From: Chrysomallon squamiferum | Taxonomy: Eukaryota; Mollusca; Gastropoda; Neomphalida; Peltospiridae | NCBI GenBank assembly: GCA_012295275.1 | Contig: CM022670.1 | Location: 37,631,751-37,695,750 of the forward strand | Direction of reading: 5' to 3' | DNA: 64,000 nt | Shown: positions 25,076 through 62,565 of the stretch, one piece after another | How positions within the stretch are numbered: position 1 is the stretch's first letter | How the letters are laid out: the number at the start of each line of letters is the position of its first letter | The notes under the pieces: generated by a model | Database searches by the model: none | What the model saw: only the letters and a program-made list of their open reading frames with translations | What the model was told of the DNA's origin: nothing | Made by a program: the position numbers and the translations under genes

Positions 25076-28000
25076 TACATAGAAGAAAAAGAAAATTCCT
25101 AACTGTGTGTTAAGGTTTCAAACACGAGTAATCAAAAGTATCAACAGTAAGATTTGCAAAACTTAATTAATGGTTCTAAATAAAAAGTAACTTTTTTTTT
25201 TTTTTTTTAAATATTTAAATTCTTTTTTGATACTAATCACAGCATTAAATATTCCAAAATGTTGATAAAAATATAATTACTCTAACATCATTTTAGAATT
25301 TATTAAAAATATCTTTATCACCTCATAATTGTTTGTTTTATTTAACTTACAGATCCATCATATTGACTTTGATGATGAAAATAATCTTATAAACAAAAAT
25401 ATTTTTCTGCATCGAGAAGGTGAAATCTGGTACATTAGTGCTTCAACCTTTGACCCTTCTTTGTTAGCTACATGTTATAACCACAGTAAGAATTTTATAT
25501 TAATTTTTATTTCTATTTTAATTTAATTTTATTTTATTTCATTTTAATTTATATTATTTTATTTTATTTTATTTCATTTTTTTATTTTATATTATTTTTT
25601 TATATACTTTTCCTTTTTATTAATTTTTTTAAAATTGTTTTTTTTTTTTTTTAAATTATTTTTGTTTTAGAGAAATAATTATATCTCATTCAGGACTTTT
25701 AATATTGTCGTCAAAATTCTATTTAATCATTTCTCCATCATACTGATTAAAAACTTTCCGGTGAACAAACACATGATTTTTACAGAGTTACATTATTTTC
25801 AGCCTCCGATTTGAAGTCTGAAATCAAAGCAGCAGTGTGGAAGTTGCCTGGTGACTTTGAATCAGACATCACTGTGGACGACCAGTCTAACACACACCAA
25901 CCACTAGAACTAAAATGTCATTTGAATCCTGGAGAAAGTGCTGATGTGAAAAAGTTAATACTTTTATTTTTATTTTGTTAAAAAAAAAAAAAAAAAAAAA
26001 TGAATTAAAGTTTTATTCTTTTGTTCCACAATTAAGTGAAAAAAGAGACTCATTATTTAAGAATATTTTTTTTAAGAATTTAATAACTGATTTAACCTTT
26101 TAAAAAATGATTTTGATAATAAAACTTCATTGTCATTATTAATTACAATTGTTTAGCTCTTTAGTGAATGACTTTATATAAGAAAGTTCCACAAATGCCT
26201 CGTACAGTTTTACAGTATATATAATGATAAACATTGGGTCTCCAAATATGATGCAGTGTTCAACAATAATAGATATATATATATACATATGTATGTATGT
26301 ATAATTTCATAATTATATTACCAATCAAAATCATTCATTCACTCCAAATATAAATCAGCTGAATACAGAATCCATTATAATAGTTCTGGCTTCTTCTCAT
26401 CAGTAAGGTAATTAATTTTCTAATGTATTTCTGTAAACGCTGTTTTCTTTACATACAGCATACACTGGCACCCGACAGGTGAATCTGAGATTGTTATAGG
26501 ACTCACTGATAATCATATTGTACAGTGGGATGTCAGTGTGTCTTCATCCACTGCTAAAGTATGTATTACAGATTTTAATTATAAAAACATTTGGTAGGGT
26601 ACAGGTATTATTAATCAGTGTCAAACAGATTTCATGTTTCTTTTGATGATCAGTTTGATTATTTTATGTGATATATAAAGTTATTTGTTAATGTGTTTCA
26701 GTATTTGCTTAAACCTTTTTTTAGTATCAAGAATTTAAATGTTAAAAATCTTATTAATACAAATTTTTATATTAAATTTAGTTCAAAATATTTTCAATTG
26801 AAATAGAAATTAGGCACTAGTATTATCTTTCCTGTTAGAATAAAAATGTATTTTTTAGTACAGATTTTAAATTTATAAACAATTCTTAAATTTTTTTTGT
26901 TTTTAAAAACAGAAATTCTTCTATTTCAGATGGTCAGCTCTACAGCAGTAGAAGGGAGAGGTCAACCAAAATTAACATGTGGTCGATGGAATCCACATCA
27001 TAACTGTTCTCAGATTGTTACTGCCAATGACACAGCAATCCGGGGCTGGGACATTCGTTCCTGGCAGTGAGTTTAAGTCAACACACACAAAAACACATTA
27101 TTTTACAAGACTTACAAATTAAAATATTAAGGGAAATAACTCTGTTAATTCATCAATGCATTAATTGTACCTCCAAGTATACTGAACACATTAATTTTAT
27201 TATTTTGTAATATAAACATAATTTAATTGTAAGCAGTATAACTTGTTGAATAAGTGCAAATTGAAGTGTAAATTAAATTTTGTTAATAATGATTTTCGTC
27301 AGAATATTTCTGTTAAGCAAAAGAAAACTTAACGTATATTTATTTAATATGTTACAGACAAGTGTTTATGATTGAGAATGCTCATGGCCAGTTAGTTCGT
27401 GATTTAGACTTTAATCCCAACAAGCAGTATTACTTGGCAAGTTGTGGTGATGACTGTAAAGTAAAATTCTGGGACACTCGAAAAACTGCAGAACCACTTA
27501 TGACATTATCAGAACATTCCCACTGGTATGAAAAATATTTTTTTATTTCTATGTATATATTCATTTGTTTGGTTTAGATTAACAGTTTAAAAAAAAAAAA
27601 AAAAAAAAAAGATTTTGTCAACTTTTTTAAAAAAAACAAATACGATATTCATAAACTTCATATTTCTGTCAAAGATATTTTTTAAAAACTAAATTCTCAG
27701 CCAATATTTTCCAATTTTACTGTTTTTAATACCAGAATTTTTTGTAAAAAAAGGTTCAATTCATCATCAGTGTAAAATTTTCATTATAACATCAAAACCA
27801 AAACATTTACCTAAATACGTCTTATTTAGGGTTTGGTCAGTCCGATACAATCAGTTCCACGACCAGCTGGTGTTGACCTCCAGCAGCGACAGTCACGTCA
27901 TCCTCAACAACATCGTGTCACTATCCTCAGAGCCATTTGGACATCTGATAGACAAGGATGACGACAGCGATGCTGATGCAGATAGTTTACAAGACAGGTG

Positions 28001-28398
28001 ACGATATTTAGGAATGAGCATTAGCGTAACCATATTTTTAGAAATAACATATCATTTACAAAACAACGTCAGAGATAAAAAATAAAAAAAAAAAAATTTT
28101 ATAACTTGGATACGTCTTTGTTGTAAGGCGCGTTTTTGAATTGATAAGGTGTATAATATTTTATATGAAAATTAAAAAAAACAAATTCAATTGATTTATT
28201 TTTTTGTTGTTTTTTTTTTGCAGACCAGTAGAACCTCCAAAGGATGGTGTCATTGCTACGTATGAGGAACACGAGGACAGCGTGTACGCTGTCACGTGGT
28301 CCAATGCTGACCCCTGGGTCTTTGCCTCGCTCAGTTACGATGGGAGACTTGTCATAAACAGAGTGCCAAGAAAAGAGAAATATAAAATTTTATTGTAA
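24592..28398 (+). CDS. EIPR1: EARP and GARP complex-interacting protein 1 (EIPR1/TSSC1), 9 exons
   Basis: WD40 beta-propeller protein that binds the EARP and GARP tethering complexes and supports endosomal recycling and dense-core vesicle traffic at the trans-Golgi and endosomes. Exons: 24592-24633, 24861-24944, 25353-25485, 25803-25953, 26459-26558, 26930-27066, 27358-27525, 27830-27997, 28224-28398. Phases agree, giving 385 aa against 387 in human. The start [14 protein letters not shown], the block [20 protein letters not shown], the WD signature [14 protein letters not shown] and the end [17 protein letters not shown] are almost unchanged from vertebrates. The ATG has A at -3 and G at +4. 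The least conserved stretch is the acidic loop [10 protein letters not shown] in exon 8, as in other species. Identification and structure are very secure. Confidence 0.97.
25001..25074. repeat. (TC)n(AC)n microsatellite in EIPR1 intron 2
   Basis: 33 TC units followed by four AC units, within the intron between exons 2 and 3. Confidence 0.95.
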
Positions 28399-28669
28399 AA
28401 TGCTCGTTTAGAAATATTATAAATAATCTGCTTTAATTAATTTTTACGACGTTTGAACAGTTTTATCATGGATGTTTTTTTTTTTTGTTTTTTTTTAAAA
28501 TATATATAATAATAATGATAAAACTGAAAATGTTAAAGAAAAGAATAGTTGGATATTGCATAAAAATTGTTGTTTTATATTAAGTTATTCCAGTACTACA
28601 AAATAATCTGAGAGAAATGATATTCCAGCGTCTGTTAATGTAAATTGAAGATTCTTTTTTTTTGTTGTG

Positions 28670-28675
28670 AATAAA
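28670..28675 (+). terminator. EIPR1: Candidate EIPR1 poly(A) signal AATAAA
   Basis: First AATAAA after the stop codon, 272 nt downstream. It gives a 3' UTR of about 290 nt. Confidence 0.55.
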
Positions 28676-28998
28676 CAAATTATAATTGATTTGGTTTTTT
28701 TATTATTGTTCAAAACAAATAACAGATTTTTAATATACGAGTGTGTGTGTGTGTGTATAGTAAACTATCTCTATCTCTGATATCTTGAAACAAGACGTAG
28801 ATCCCGACCGTTTCTCTACACCAACATGAAATAATTTGTGTTCTTATTTTCAAGCTCGATATTAAAATACACGCGATATCTCGAAAGTTACGTATTTTTC
28901 CAAACTGAACAGTTTATATATAATTTTTGTACGTTTTTCCCAAACTAAAGAACACTTATTGTTAAAGCACACACACACACACAAACACACACACATTC

Positions 28999-29369
28999 AT
29001 GGCCGTAACTACAAAGAGGCAAATGCCTCATATCGAAACTGACGATTCTGTTCTTTTCTTTCTTTCTTTTATATATATATATATATAAATCTCTATTCCG
29101 ACAGAAACTATATCCACTCAATGAATTCGTTGATGTCTACGGTTACCGTTTGAAAAGTCTACCGACATCTTGCGATGAAAGACATAACTGACTTCAAAGT
29201 CATCAAACAGAAAATGTCTGGAATCGAGGATTTTGCGTCTTTCAGGTCGGAGCTTCTGGTGGCGTCTGTGCCCCCCAGGCCCCCCCCCAAATTTGTTTGC
29301 CCCGCTCCGTTCGTCGATTGGCGATTAAGTGTTTTTGCCTCATTTCAAAAACAGTCTTGTTACGGCCAT
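28999..29369. mobile_element. MITE family A, copy 1
   Basis: Begins atggccgtaact and ends gttacggccat: terminal inverted repeats of about 11-13 bp. An outer motif gaggcaaa near the left end is mirrored by tttgcctc near the right end. About 371 bp with no intact ORF. It shares a middle block including gtctacggttaccgtttga and gaatcgaggattttg with copy 2 at 31601-31922. A (CA)n tract abuts the left end and a (GATA)n tract the right end. Confidence 0.8.
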
Positions 29370-29370
29370 G

Positions 29371-29372
<2 letters not shown>

Positions 29373-29414
<42 letters not shown>
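29373..29414. repeat. (GATA)n microsatellite
   Basis: About ten ATAG/GATA units between MITE copy 1 and the left arm of the long inverted repeat. Confidence 0.95.
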
Positions 29415-29415
<1 letters not shown>

Positions 29416-29422
29416 TCGATAT

Positions 29423-29659
29423 AGAAAACATATAAGTGATGTTATAATTTGAAGCATAAAATAGCTTGCAGCAAACAACAGACATTTGGTCTTCAATATC
29501 TGACTAAAGAGGCAACAATCATAAAGCTTTTATTTTCTTCTCTTTTTTTTTTTTTTTGGCCGATTGTTGTCTCTTTAGTCAGATATTGAAGACCAAAAGT
29601 CTAGTATTTGCTCCGAGCTACGTTATGCATCAACTTATAACATCACTTATATGTTTTCT
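29423..29659. repeat. Long inverted repeat, two 98-bp arms
   Basis: Left arm 29423-29520 and right arm 29562-29659 are imperfect reverse complements of equal length, separated by a 41-bp T-rich spacer. The inner 30 or so bases, around ttggtcttcaatatctgac, match almost exactly, and the outer ends (agaaaacatataagtgatg) match exactly. The middle of the arms has diverged. There is no coding content. It could be a foldback transposon or a MITE made largely of its inverted ends. Confidence 0.85.
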
Positions 29660-30193
29660 TCATCATAACCCATGCTAATTGTTCTGATCGATATTGTCAA
29701 ATGAAAATAATTTAGTCCACTTAATACTGATAACCCCGAAACTGCGCCTACGATCAAAAGATTACATGTGGAACTGTGTGTATGTAGGGGACATGATGAT
29801 CGGTCATCTTAGAATTAAATGATTTTACTTGACATGTTTTTAAGAAATAATTCCGATAAAATAAATAAAATAAATAAAGAGTATAAATGTGTTTATTGAG
29901 CCGATGAACATTTCTAAGAATTACCGAGACTGTTATATGTGTTATAAAACAGAACTTACTGAACAGAATAACAGCGCAGTCGAATGTTACAGAAACGTCG
30001 AAGAATTTTAAACTGTTTCCGTTCTTACTGAAATTTGACTTTAATACAAGATACGGGCTGAATTTTTTAAAATTATAAGTGTATTTCAAAGTGTTTAAAT
30101 TATGTTGTATTTGAACTTGATGTCCTTAATAACGACGAGCTTTGAATGATATACAGTGTGTTCTTAATAAAATTTGTACGTACGTGACTGCGA

Positions 30194-30230
<37 letters not shown>

Positions 30231-30530
30231 TTTCTCCCCTCTTGAATGTTTAATTATTTCGTATGTAACGGTACATGGATCTTGATTCCAAATCTTTGCA
30301 ACTTCGAGAGAGTTAAAGTATATAATTATTATTCACATAAATAACTGGTGACTTTTACAGTTGCATATGTGAAAATATGCATTCAGATGTATATGTATAT
30401 ATCTACACGTGAATAAATAATTATTGAAATATTGTTATTAATTTTGGAAAATTTAGTTTGCAGTCCATTTAAAAATTAACTTGACTGGCTTACAAAGATT
30501 TAATTATTTAAATTAATGACAAAAATACCA

Positions 30531-30531
<1 letters not shown>

Positions 30532-30611
<80 letters not shown>
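30532..30611. repeat. (ATAA)n(TAA)n microsatellite
   Basis: A few ATAA units grade into more than fifteen TAA units. Confidence 0.95.
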
Positions 30612-30614
<3 letters not shown>

Positions 30615-31600
30615 GCAAAGCAACACAAATCCATACCTTTTTACTTTTTTTTTTTTTACTTTTTCTTTTTAATTTTCTTATTATTCAGTCTTTGTAATGC
30701 ATATAAAAATAACACAGAATCGAGATGAGAGCCGGAATGTCAGATACGGTTACATTGCTTGTTAACGAATGGCTGAATTTATATTATCTTTATTTCTTCA
30801 TTTTTAAATCAGAGATATTTTAATAGAAAACAAATATGGATTCCCATCCCTTTTTACCGTTTGATTAAGCAGGTTGTATTGCTTTCCCCTTTAACAAAAA
30901 TCTTGGATGATCTGTACATTTCTTTATATACAAATATTCTGGTATCAGTCATTGGCGTGCAGAGGTCATGTGATGTCCTTGATTGTATGCCCAAAAGACT
31001 CAAGTATAAAGGCCTAGTACTGAGAAATATTACGAAAAGGAAGATATTTTGAATATATAAACACAGACGAAACATAAAATAAACACTTTATTCGATTTAA
31101 ATATATATCAACCAAATTTATTAAGTTCTTTTCTCTGATTGGATGACAGGGTCCACCGCCCCTTCGCCCTCCCCCCACCGTCTTCACGATACACTGGTGT
31201 CAGTTTCCATTTGTAGAAAACGAATCAATGTTTAAAACAAATGACTCAAGAACATTTTAAAAATATTAACGATTTTTAGGTGTCAGAATATTGTGGTGTT
31301 TTTTTTTTTTTTTTTTGTGGTTGTTGTTGTGCGTGTGTAATTATGATGCGAAAAAGAATATTTTTGGATTAGCAGTAAATATTTTTATATGCACTTTCTG
31401 TTGACATTGTGTGGGATAGTCGTGGTTTGTGGTAATAGGAATATGTCAAGTGAATGAACTAAGGAAATCCTCTAACGAGAAGAATATATACAGTTAGTGG
31501 CTGTTGTCTCGACACTCACACATACACATACATATATGCATACATGTATATATACATACGTACACAAGCACACATACGTATGTACTTAAGTACATACGTC

Positions 31601-31922
31601 ATGACCGTAACCACACTGAGGCAAATGCTTCGTACTGAAAATGACGATTTTTGGTGGGTTTTGTTTTTTTGTTAATATACAAAGATTTTATTTAAAAAAA
31701 TATAAAATGTAAATCCCTATTCCGATCAAAACGATGTGAACTCATTTATGTCTACGGTTACCGTTTGAAGCCGTTGCGATGAAAACGTAACTGACTTCAA
31801 AGACGTCAGACATCAAATGGCTAGAATCGAGGATTTTGTGTCTTTCTAGCTGGAGCTCCCAAGGGCCTTAGGCGGCCCCTCAACCACTCGTCCAAATTAC
31901 AAAAAGAAACTAGTTACGGCCA
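31601..31922. mobile_element. MITE family A, copy 2
   Basis: Starts atgaccgtaacc and ends gttacggcca, mirroring copy 1, with the same gaggcaaatgc motif just inside the left end. The shared interior includes gtctacggttaccgtttga, taactgacttcaaag and gaatcgaggattttg. It has a shorter interior than copy 1 (about 322 bp) and lies between CA-type microsatellite tracts. Confidence 0.78.
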
Positions 31923-32499
31923 CAATGCACGCAAACACGCACACACACACAAACACACTATTTTTCATTTAATGGAAAGCAAATCATCCCACTTTCCATA
32001 CATAAAACATGCACACACACACACACACATACGTACATATATACAAAATGTACTTCCGTTATGAAAGGCATTATATTCTTCAAGTTAGCTAATTATGAGC
32101 AAATTCATGTTAAACAAAACGAAACAAATAAATAACAGAATGGAACTCTACGTACAATATAAACACAATGAAGTAACTGTAAATTACTGGTTAAATTAAG
32201 CAGTCTACAAAGTAACTTTTAATAGTTACCAAGAAATATAAATATATTTGTAAACATTTTGGTGGTGTTATTTTATTATTATTTTTATTATTATTATTTT
32301 TTTTTATGATTTAGCATTTGGGTTACTCTGTGACTGTTTAAAAATATACAAACTTTTCTTAATTGACATATTTTTTTTTTTTTTTAAATTCTGATATTAT
32401 TCAGACTTTTTGGTGAGGCTGAAAAGATGTTTTACAGTAATTGTTAATATAACCAACAGCAACAAAGAACGAAATGATGTCGGGAAATTATTGATTCTT

Positions 32500-33000
32500 T
32501 CCCGGGCAGCTGCTTGTAATACGAACTTACGAGTGCCACCAAGAGCGCATGCGCAGCACATAATGCAATACATGTATGGGTGAAATTGTGCATAGTTTCT
32601 TTGTTGAAACTTTGATGCGCGGGAGTTAGCATTTTTTACACAATACGCTATCTGCTAAAAATGTGATATCATATTACCTAAACGTCTGCCGAGGTTACAG
32701 TGCCGCTGTAGGACACGTAAGTAAACGAGTTATATTTGTTTATGAAAGCTGTTAGACGGCGTGACATCAAAAACGATCAATTTTTTGACTGTTGTGATGC
32801 ATGTTAACACATCGTATGACTGTCCACTTGACGAAACAGCTAAAACAGTTTGACTCAAACGTAGCGTCATGACGTTTTATAACACTGTGTTAGACTTTAA
32901 TAACGTACTGTGTGGTACTTAGGAATGACACGAGACTGAAACTGTTTACATTCGATAGACTACCGCAGTCGCATAATGGCGGGCAAGAACAGTTAAGTCA
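32500..33000 (+). promoter_or_regulatory. MYT1L: Candidate promoter / non-coding first exon of the MYT1-family gene
   Basis: CpG-containing island in an A+T-rich setting. It has a perfect NRF-1-type palindrome GCGCATGCGC (32545-32554), a donor-like cacgtaagt (GT at 32717-32718), an ATGGCGGG element near 32978 resembling a YY1 core, and tcacgtgac near 32999-33007. The first coding exon 2.6-2.9 kb downstream starts with an acceptor, so a non-coding exon is expected upstream. Placement here is inference. Confidence 0.45.
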
Positions 33001-33567
33001 CGTGACATTAATCTATTGAGTACATGTCTGATATTGAGCTGTTTAATACATTTGACAGTTTTATGCACACATCTTTTATCTTTGCTTTAATCGTTGTTTG
33101 AAAGAAAAGAAAAGAAAATAATGATTTTTGAATACATAAGATAATTTACAGAATAATAAATAATTAAATATGTTAGTACTTACCAGAATACAGAGATAGG
33201 TTTCATGTATGCATGTAGATACTACCAGAGTTTTTATGGCCCTGTGGATCCCTAATTACTAAGAAGTATTTTGTTTGATCCTTCACTGTGTTTGTTTATT
33301 TAATTTGTATTGGAGAATAACTTAATTTCAGAAATTAAACATAGAACATTGCAATACCAGAAGACCAAACTAAGTATACTCTGGTTTCACAAAAATATAT
33401 TAAACAGAGATTAAAGAAAAAGAGAGAAAAGGGAAAAAAGATAAAGATAGTTCTTCTTATTATTTATTTTTAGGGATTTATTTAATTTTATTATTATTAT
33501 TATTTAATTAATTAAAATTTTAAAATTGATTTTATCATTATCTTTATTTTTATTTATTATTATTTTT

Positions 33568-33602
<35 letters not shown>

Positions 33603-34316
33603 TTTGTTAAGTTAAAATTATTTTATAATGTTTGTGTATATATTAGAATATACATGTCTTCATTAACTAAATATTTTGTAATGAGTAAGATTTCAAAATT
33701 GTTACAAAACACTAAATAGTTTGGACTTAATGGAATGAATAATCAGACTGCCAGAATGCATTTTTAAAATTTTGTTTATTGTCTCCTCAACAAACTGGAG
33801 TTAATCATAGATTTAAGTCATTGTAGAGTTGACTCTTTATGAAAATAATCATAATTATTATGATGAAAATATTATAAACTGAAAATGATTTATTCTTTTA
33901 TTCTACTATAATACAGTAAAATCTGTTTACCAACTATAAAAAAGAAATGAGAGGAATACAATTCCACTTTTATCTTGTAATCATCATAACATCAGCCAGT
34001 TAAAACTAGGTGTCATCTGTTTATTTATTTATTTTCTTCCATAATTATTTATGTGTTTTATTTGTTTTGTTTTATTTTATTTTTTTATTTTTTTTTTTTT
34101 TTTTTATTCTGTTGTATTTATTTATTCATTTATTTATTTATTTATTATTATTATTTTTTTTTTTTTTATTTTTTTTTTATATTTTAAAAATGTAAATTAC
34201 AAATTATAATTGAAAAACAAAACAGAAATTGTAAACATACAAGTGGTGCTGATTTTTGCTTCAACTTCCTTTTCTACAAATGGAGGACAGATTATTACAC
34301 TAAATAAAATAAAATA

Positions 34317-34359
<43 letters not shown>

Positions 34360-35602
34360 TTTTTTGTGATTATCTGATTTCACAAATGAAAACCATTTTA
34401 TGAATATTCATAAAAGCCATAACTTACATTTCAAGCACTATTTTTTTATTTTAAAATCATTTTTTATTTTATTATGTATTTATTTACTTATTATTAAAAA
34501 ACATGAAAACAAGAAAGAAAAGGGTGTACACACATACATATATTTTGGTCAACTTAATAAAGAGACAGCAGACTGGCAATTATCACCTGTGTACCCCTGC
34601 AGGAGACAGGTGTTCAGGTAGAAATGTACTTTGTTCACTGTTATCCCACTTCAGCAGGCAGCAGAGAGCATCGACCAATCAGAATGAGTCTGACAGTCAC
34701 ACAAAGCCGATTCATCAAATCTCTTTTGAAACAGATGGGGAGTAGATAAAGGATCAATATTCCGTCCCCAAACTTGAACAAACTAGTGAAGAATGTGTGT
34801 CGTGTTTTGATACCTACTGGGAAGTTATTACATACTGGAATAATATAATAATTTAGTTATGTTGAAGTGTATTTCTGGAGCTGAGGTGTTAAGACTTTTG
34901 TCGAGAGGTTTGATCAGTTTTATTTCTGTATTATATAGTTTTGATTCTTTTTTTTGTATGTATGTGTGCATATATGTATACTCTTATACTGAGCATTTCA
35001 ACTCATAACACACAGACTGAAGACAATAAATGCTATTTTAATACTTGTATGTGTATAGGCATATAGAAAACTCTGTCACAATCTATGTGAACATTTTAAA
35101 TTATTTTTGTGCTTTAATAATAATTTGATGTAGAGTATTTATGTTTACTATACATACATTATATAAAAATGTTTAAACATGTTTGTTGTTGGTAATTAAA
35201 TAAATGATTATTATTATGGAATCACCTTTAATATATAATAATTGTGTTTAAATACTTCATAACAGTTAATACAGTGAGCATGTTCATATTAGATTCAGGG
35301 AGTGCAGTAATTTAATACATAATGACCAAGATGTAGTCAAACATATAATTTGAAAAAAAAAAAAAGAAAAAAAAAAAGAAGAGTATTATTAATTTAATAT
35401 ATCTATAGGGACTATACTGGAATCAAATTTAATATATAAATTTTGTTAAATTACAGTTATTAATTTAACACACTGGAAGATTATGTTTACTACACAGTCT
35501 TGTAAATGTATTTGAACATAGTTTTACTAATTAAAAAAACACCTTGTTACTTCATTTTTGCATACATTCATTAGTAATTTAATGTTTTGTATTTATTTTT
35601 AG
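33001..35602. other. Probable first (5'-UTR) intron of the MYT1-family gene
   Basis: A+T-rich with (TTTA)n tracts near 33573-33604 and 34120-34145 and (ATT)n at 34319-34360. A compositionally distinct block at about 34540-34760 contains ccaatcag (34675-34682) and may be an alternative promoter or exon. No coding exon is recognised. Confidence 0.4.
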
Positions 35603-35619
35603 CCAAACGATCGTACAGA

Positions 35620-61404
<25,785 letters not shown>

Positions 61405-62529
61405 AGTGTTATAATGTGTCGTTTGTTTGTTTTTGTTTGTTTTGTTATAGCAATTTTTTTATTTTTTTTTATTTTTTAAGGTTGGGAGTGTGAAGAAAAT
61501 GGTAAATTATATTTTTAAGATAAGAAATAATGGTAGTTTTAAATGTAAAATAAAATAAAATAAAATAAATTAAAATGTCATCAGACCGAATTAAGTTAAC
61601 AAAAATGGAGACATAGTCTGGTACCAAAATTTTTATTTATTTTTTAAAATGTTTTTTTTTTTTTTTTTTCGTTAAATGTATAGTAGTGTGAAAGAAAATG
61701 AAGTAGAGATTTTCTGTTTATTATTTATTGGATTGTGAAATAAGATAAATGTGCAGTTTTTGCAGTGTTACAAATGTAAATAACTATTTTGAAAATAATG
61801 TGCGAATGATTGTCGTAAGTTACTGGCACCAAAGAAAACTGCGAAAAGAGAGACTAATTATTTGCTACTGTATGAAAGACATTATTAGTTATTAAGTTAG
61901 TGCATCAAAGTTAAAAAAAAAAAATTAATTGCTTGTTATTAAATTGTGCTGTTTAACTCGTGAACTGAATCCACAGTTCAGTTATTGTTTGTTAAAAGTT
62001 AACTGATTGTCAGCACAGTTTGCATAATTTATTTATTATGTTTGACTCGTTGAAAATGGTGAAAAATCTAATTTGATAATTTATGAATAAGGCAAAAAAA
62101 AAAAAAAAAAAAGAACAAATGAAGATGATTTTTCTGAACCCAATGGTGATGAACAATCATAGGTTAAAATCTTAGAAAGATTGGTTTTTCTGCTTGCAGT
62201 ATTTCTGTGTGTTATTTATGTCACTTTTGTGATTAGCTCTTGTCTCCCATTGTTACTATTTATTTAATGCTTATTAGTTTTACACTAACTATACAGCATA
62301 ATTTACAGTTGTTTTGCTTTTGTTTCTACTCATATCACTTGTAGCCATATCAATCTCATGTTTACAATATTTATTATCATTGTTTATACATGTCCGTTAT
62401 TATTTATTTGTTTTTCGTATCATATCATTGCAAACAGAGAAATGTGCAACTTTTAATTTTTACTGTTTTACATGTTATCTGATCTCATAAACAAATCTGC
62501 ATATTTTTATTTTCCCTGTATCAACTATG

Positions 62530-62565
<36 letters not shown>

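Larger units (their letters stand above)
28676..32440. other. EIPR1-MYT1 intergenic region, repeat-rich part
   Basis: No exon recognised. It holds (GT)n and (CA)n tracts, two copies of one MITE family (28999-29369 and 31601-31922), a 98-bp-arm inverted repeat (29423-29659), (TAA)n at 30188-30226 and (ATAA)/(TAA)n at 30532-30611. The remainder is unassigned A+T-rich DNA. Confidence 0.55.

Noticed and set aside
29242-29496. 84-codon minus-strand frame over the (GATA)n tract
   Set aside because: It spans the MITE end, the microsatellite and the foldback arm; composition only, no protein family.
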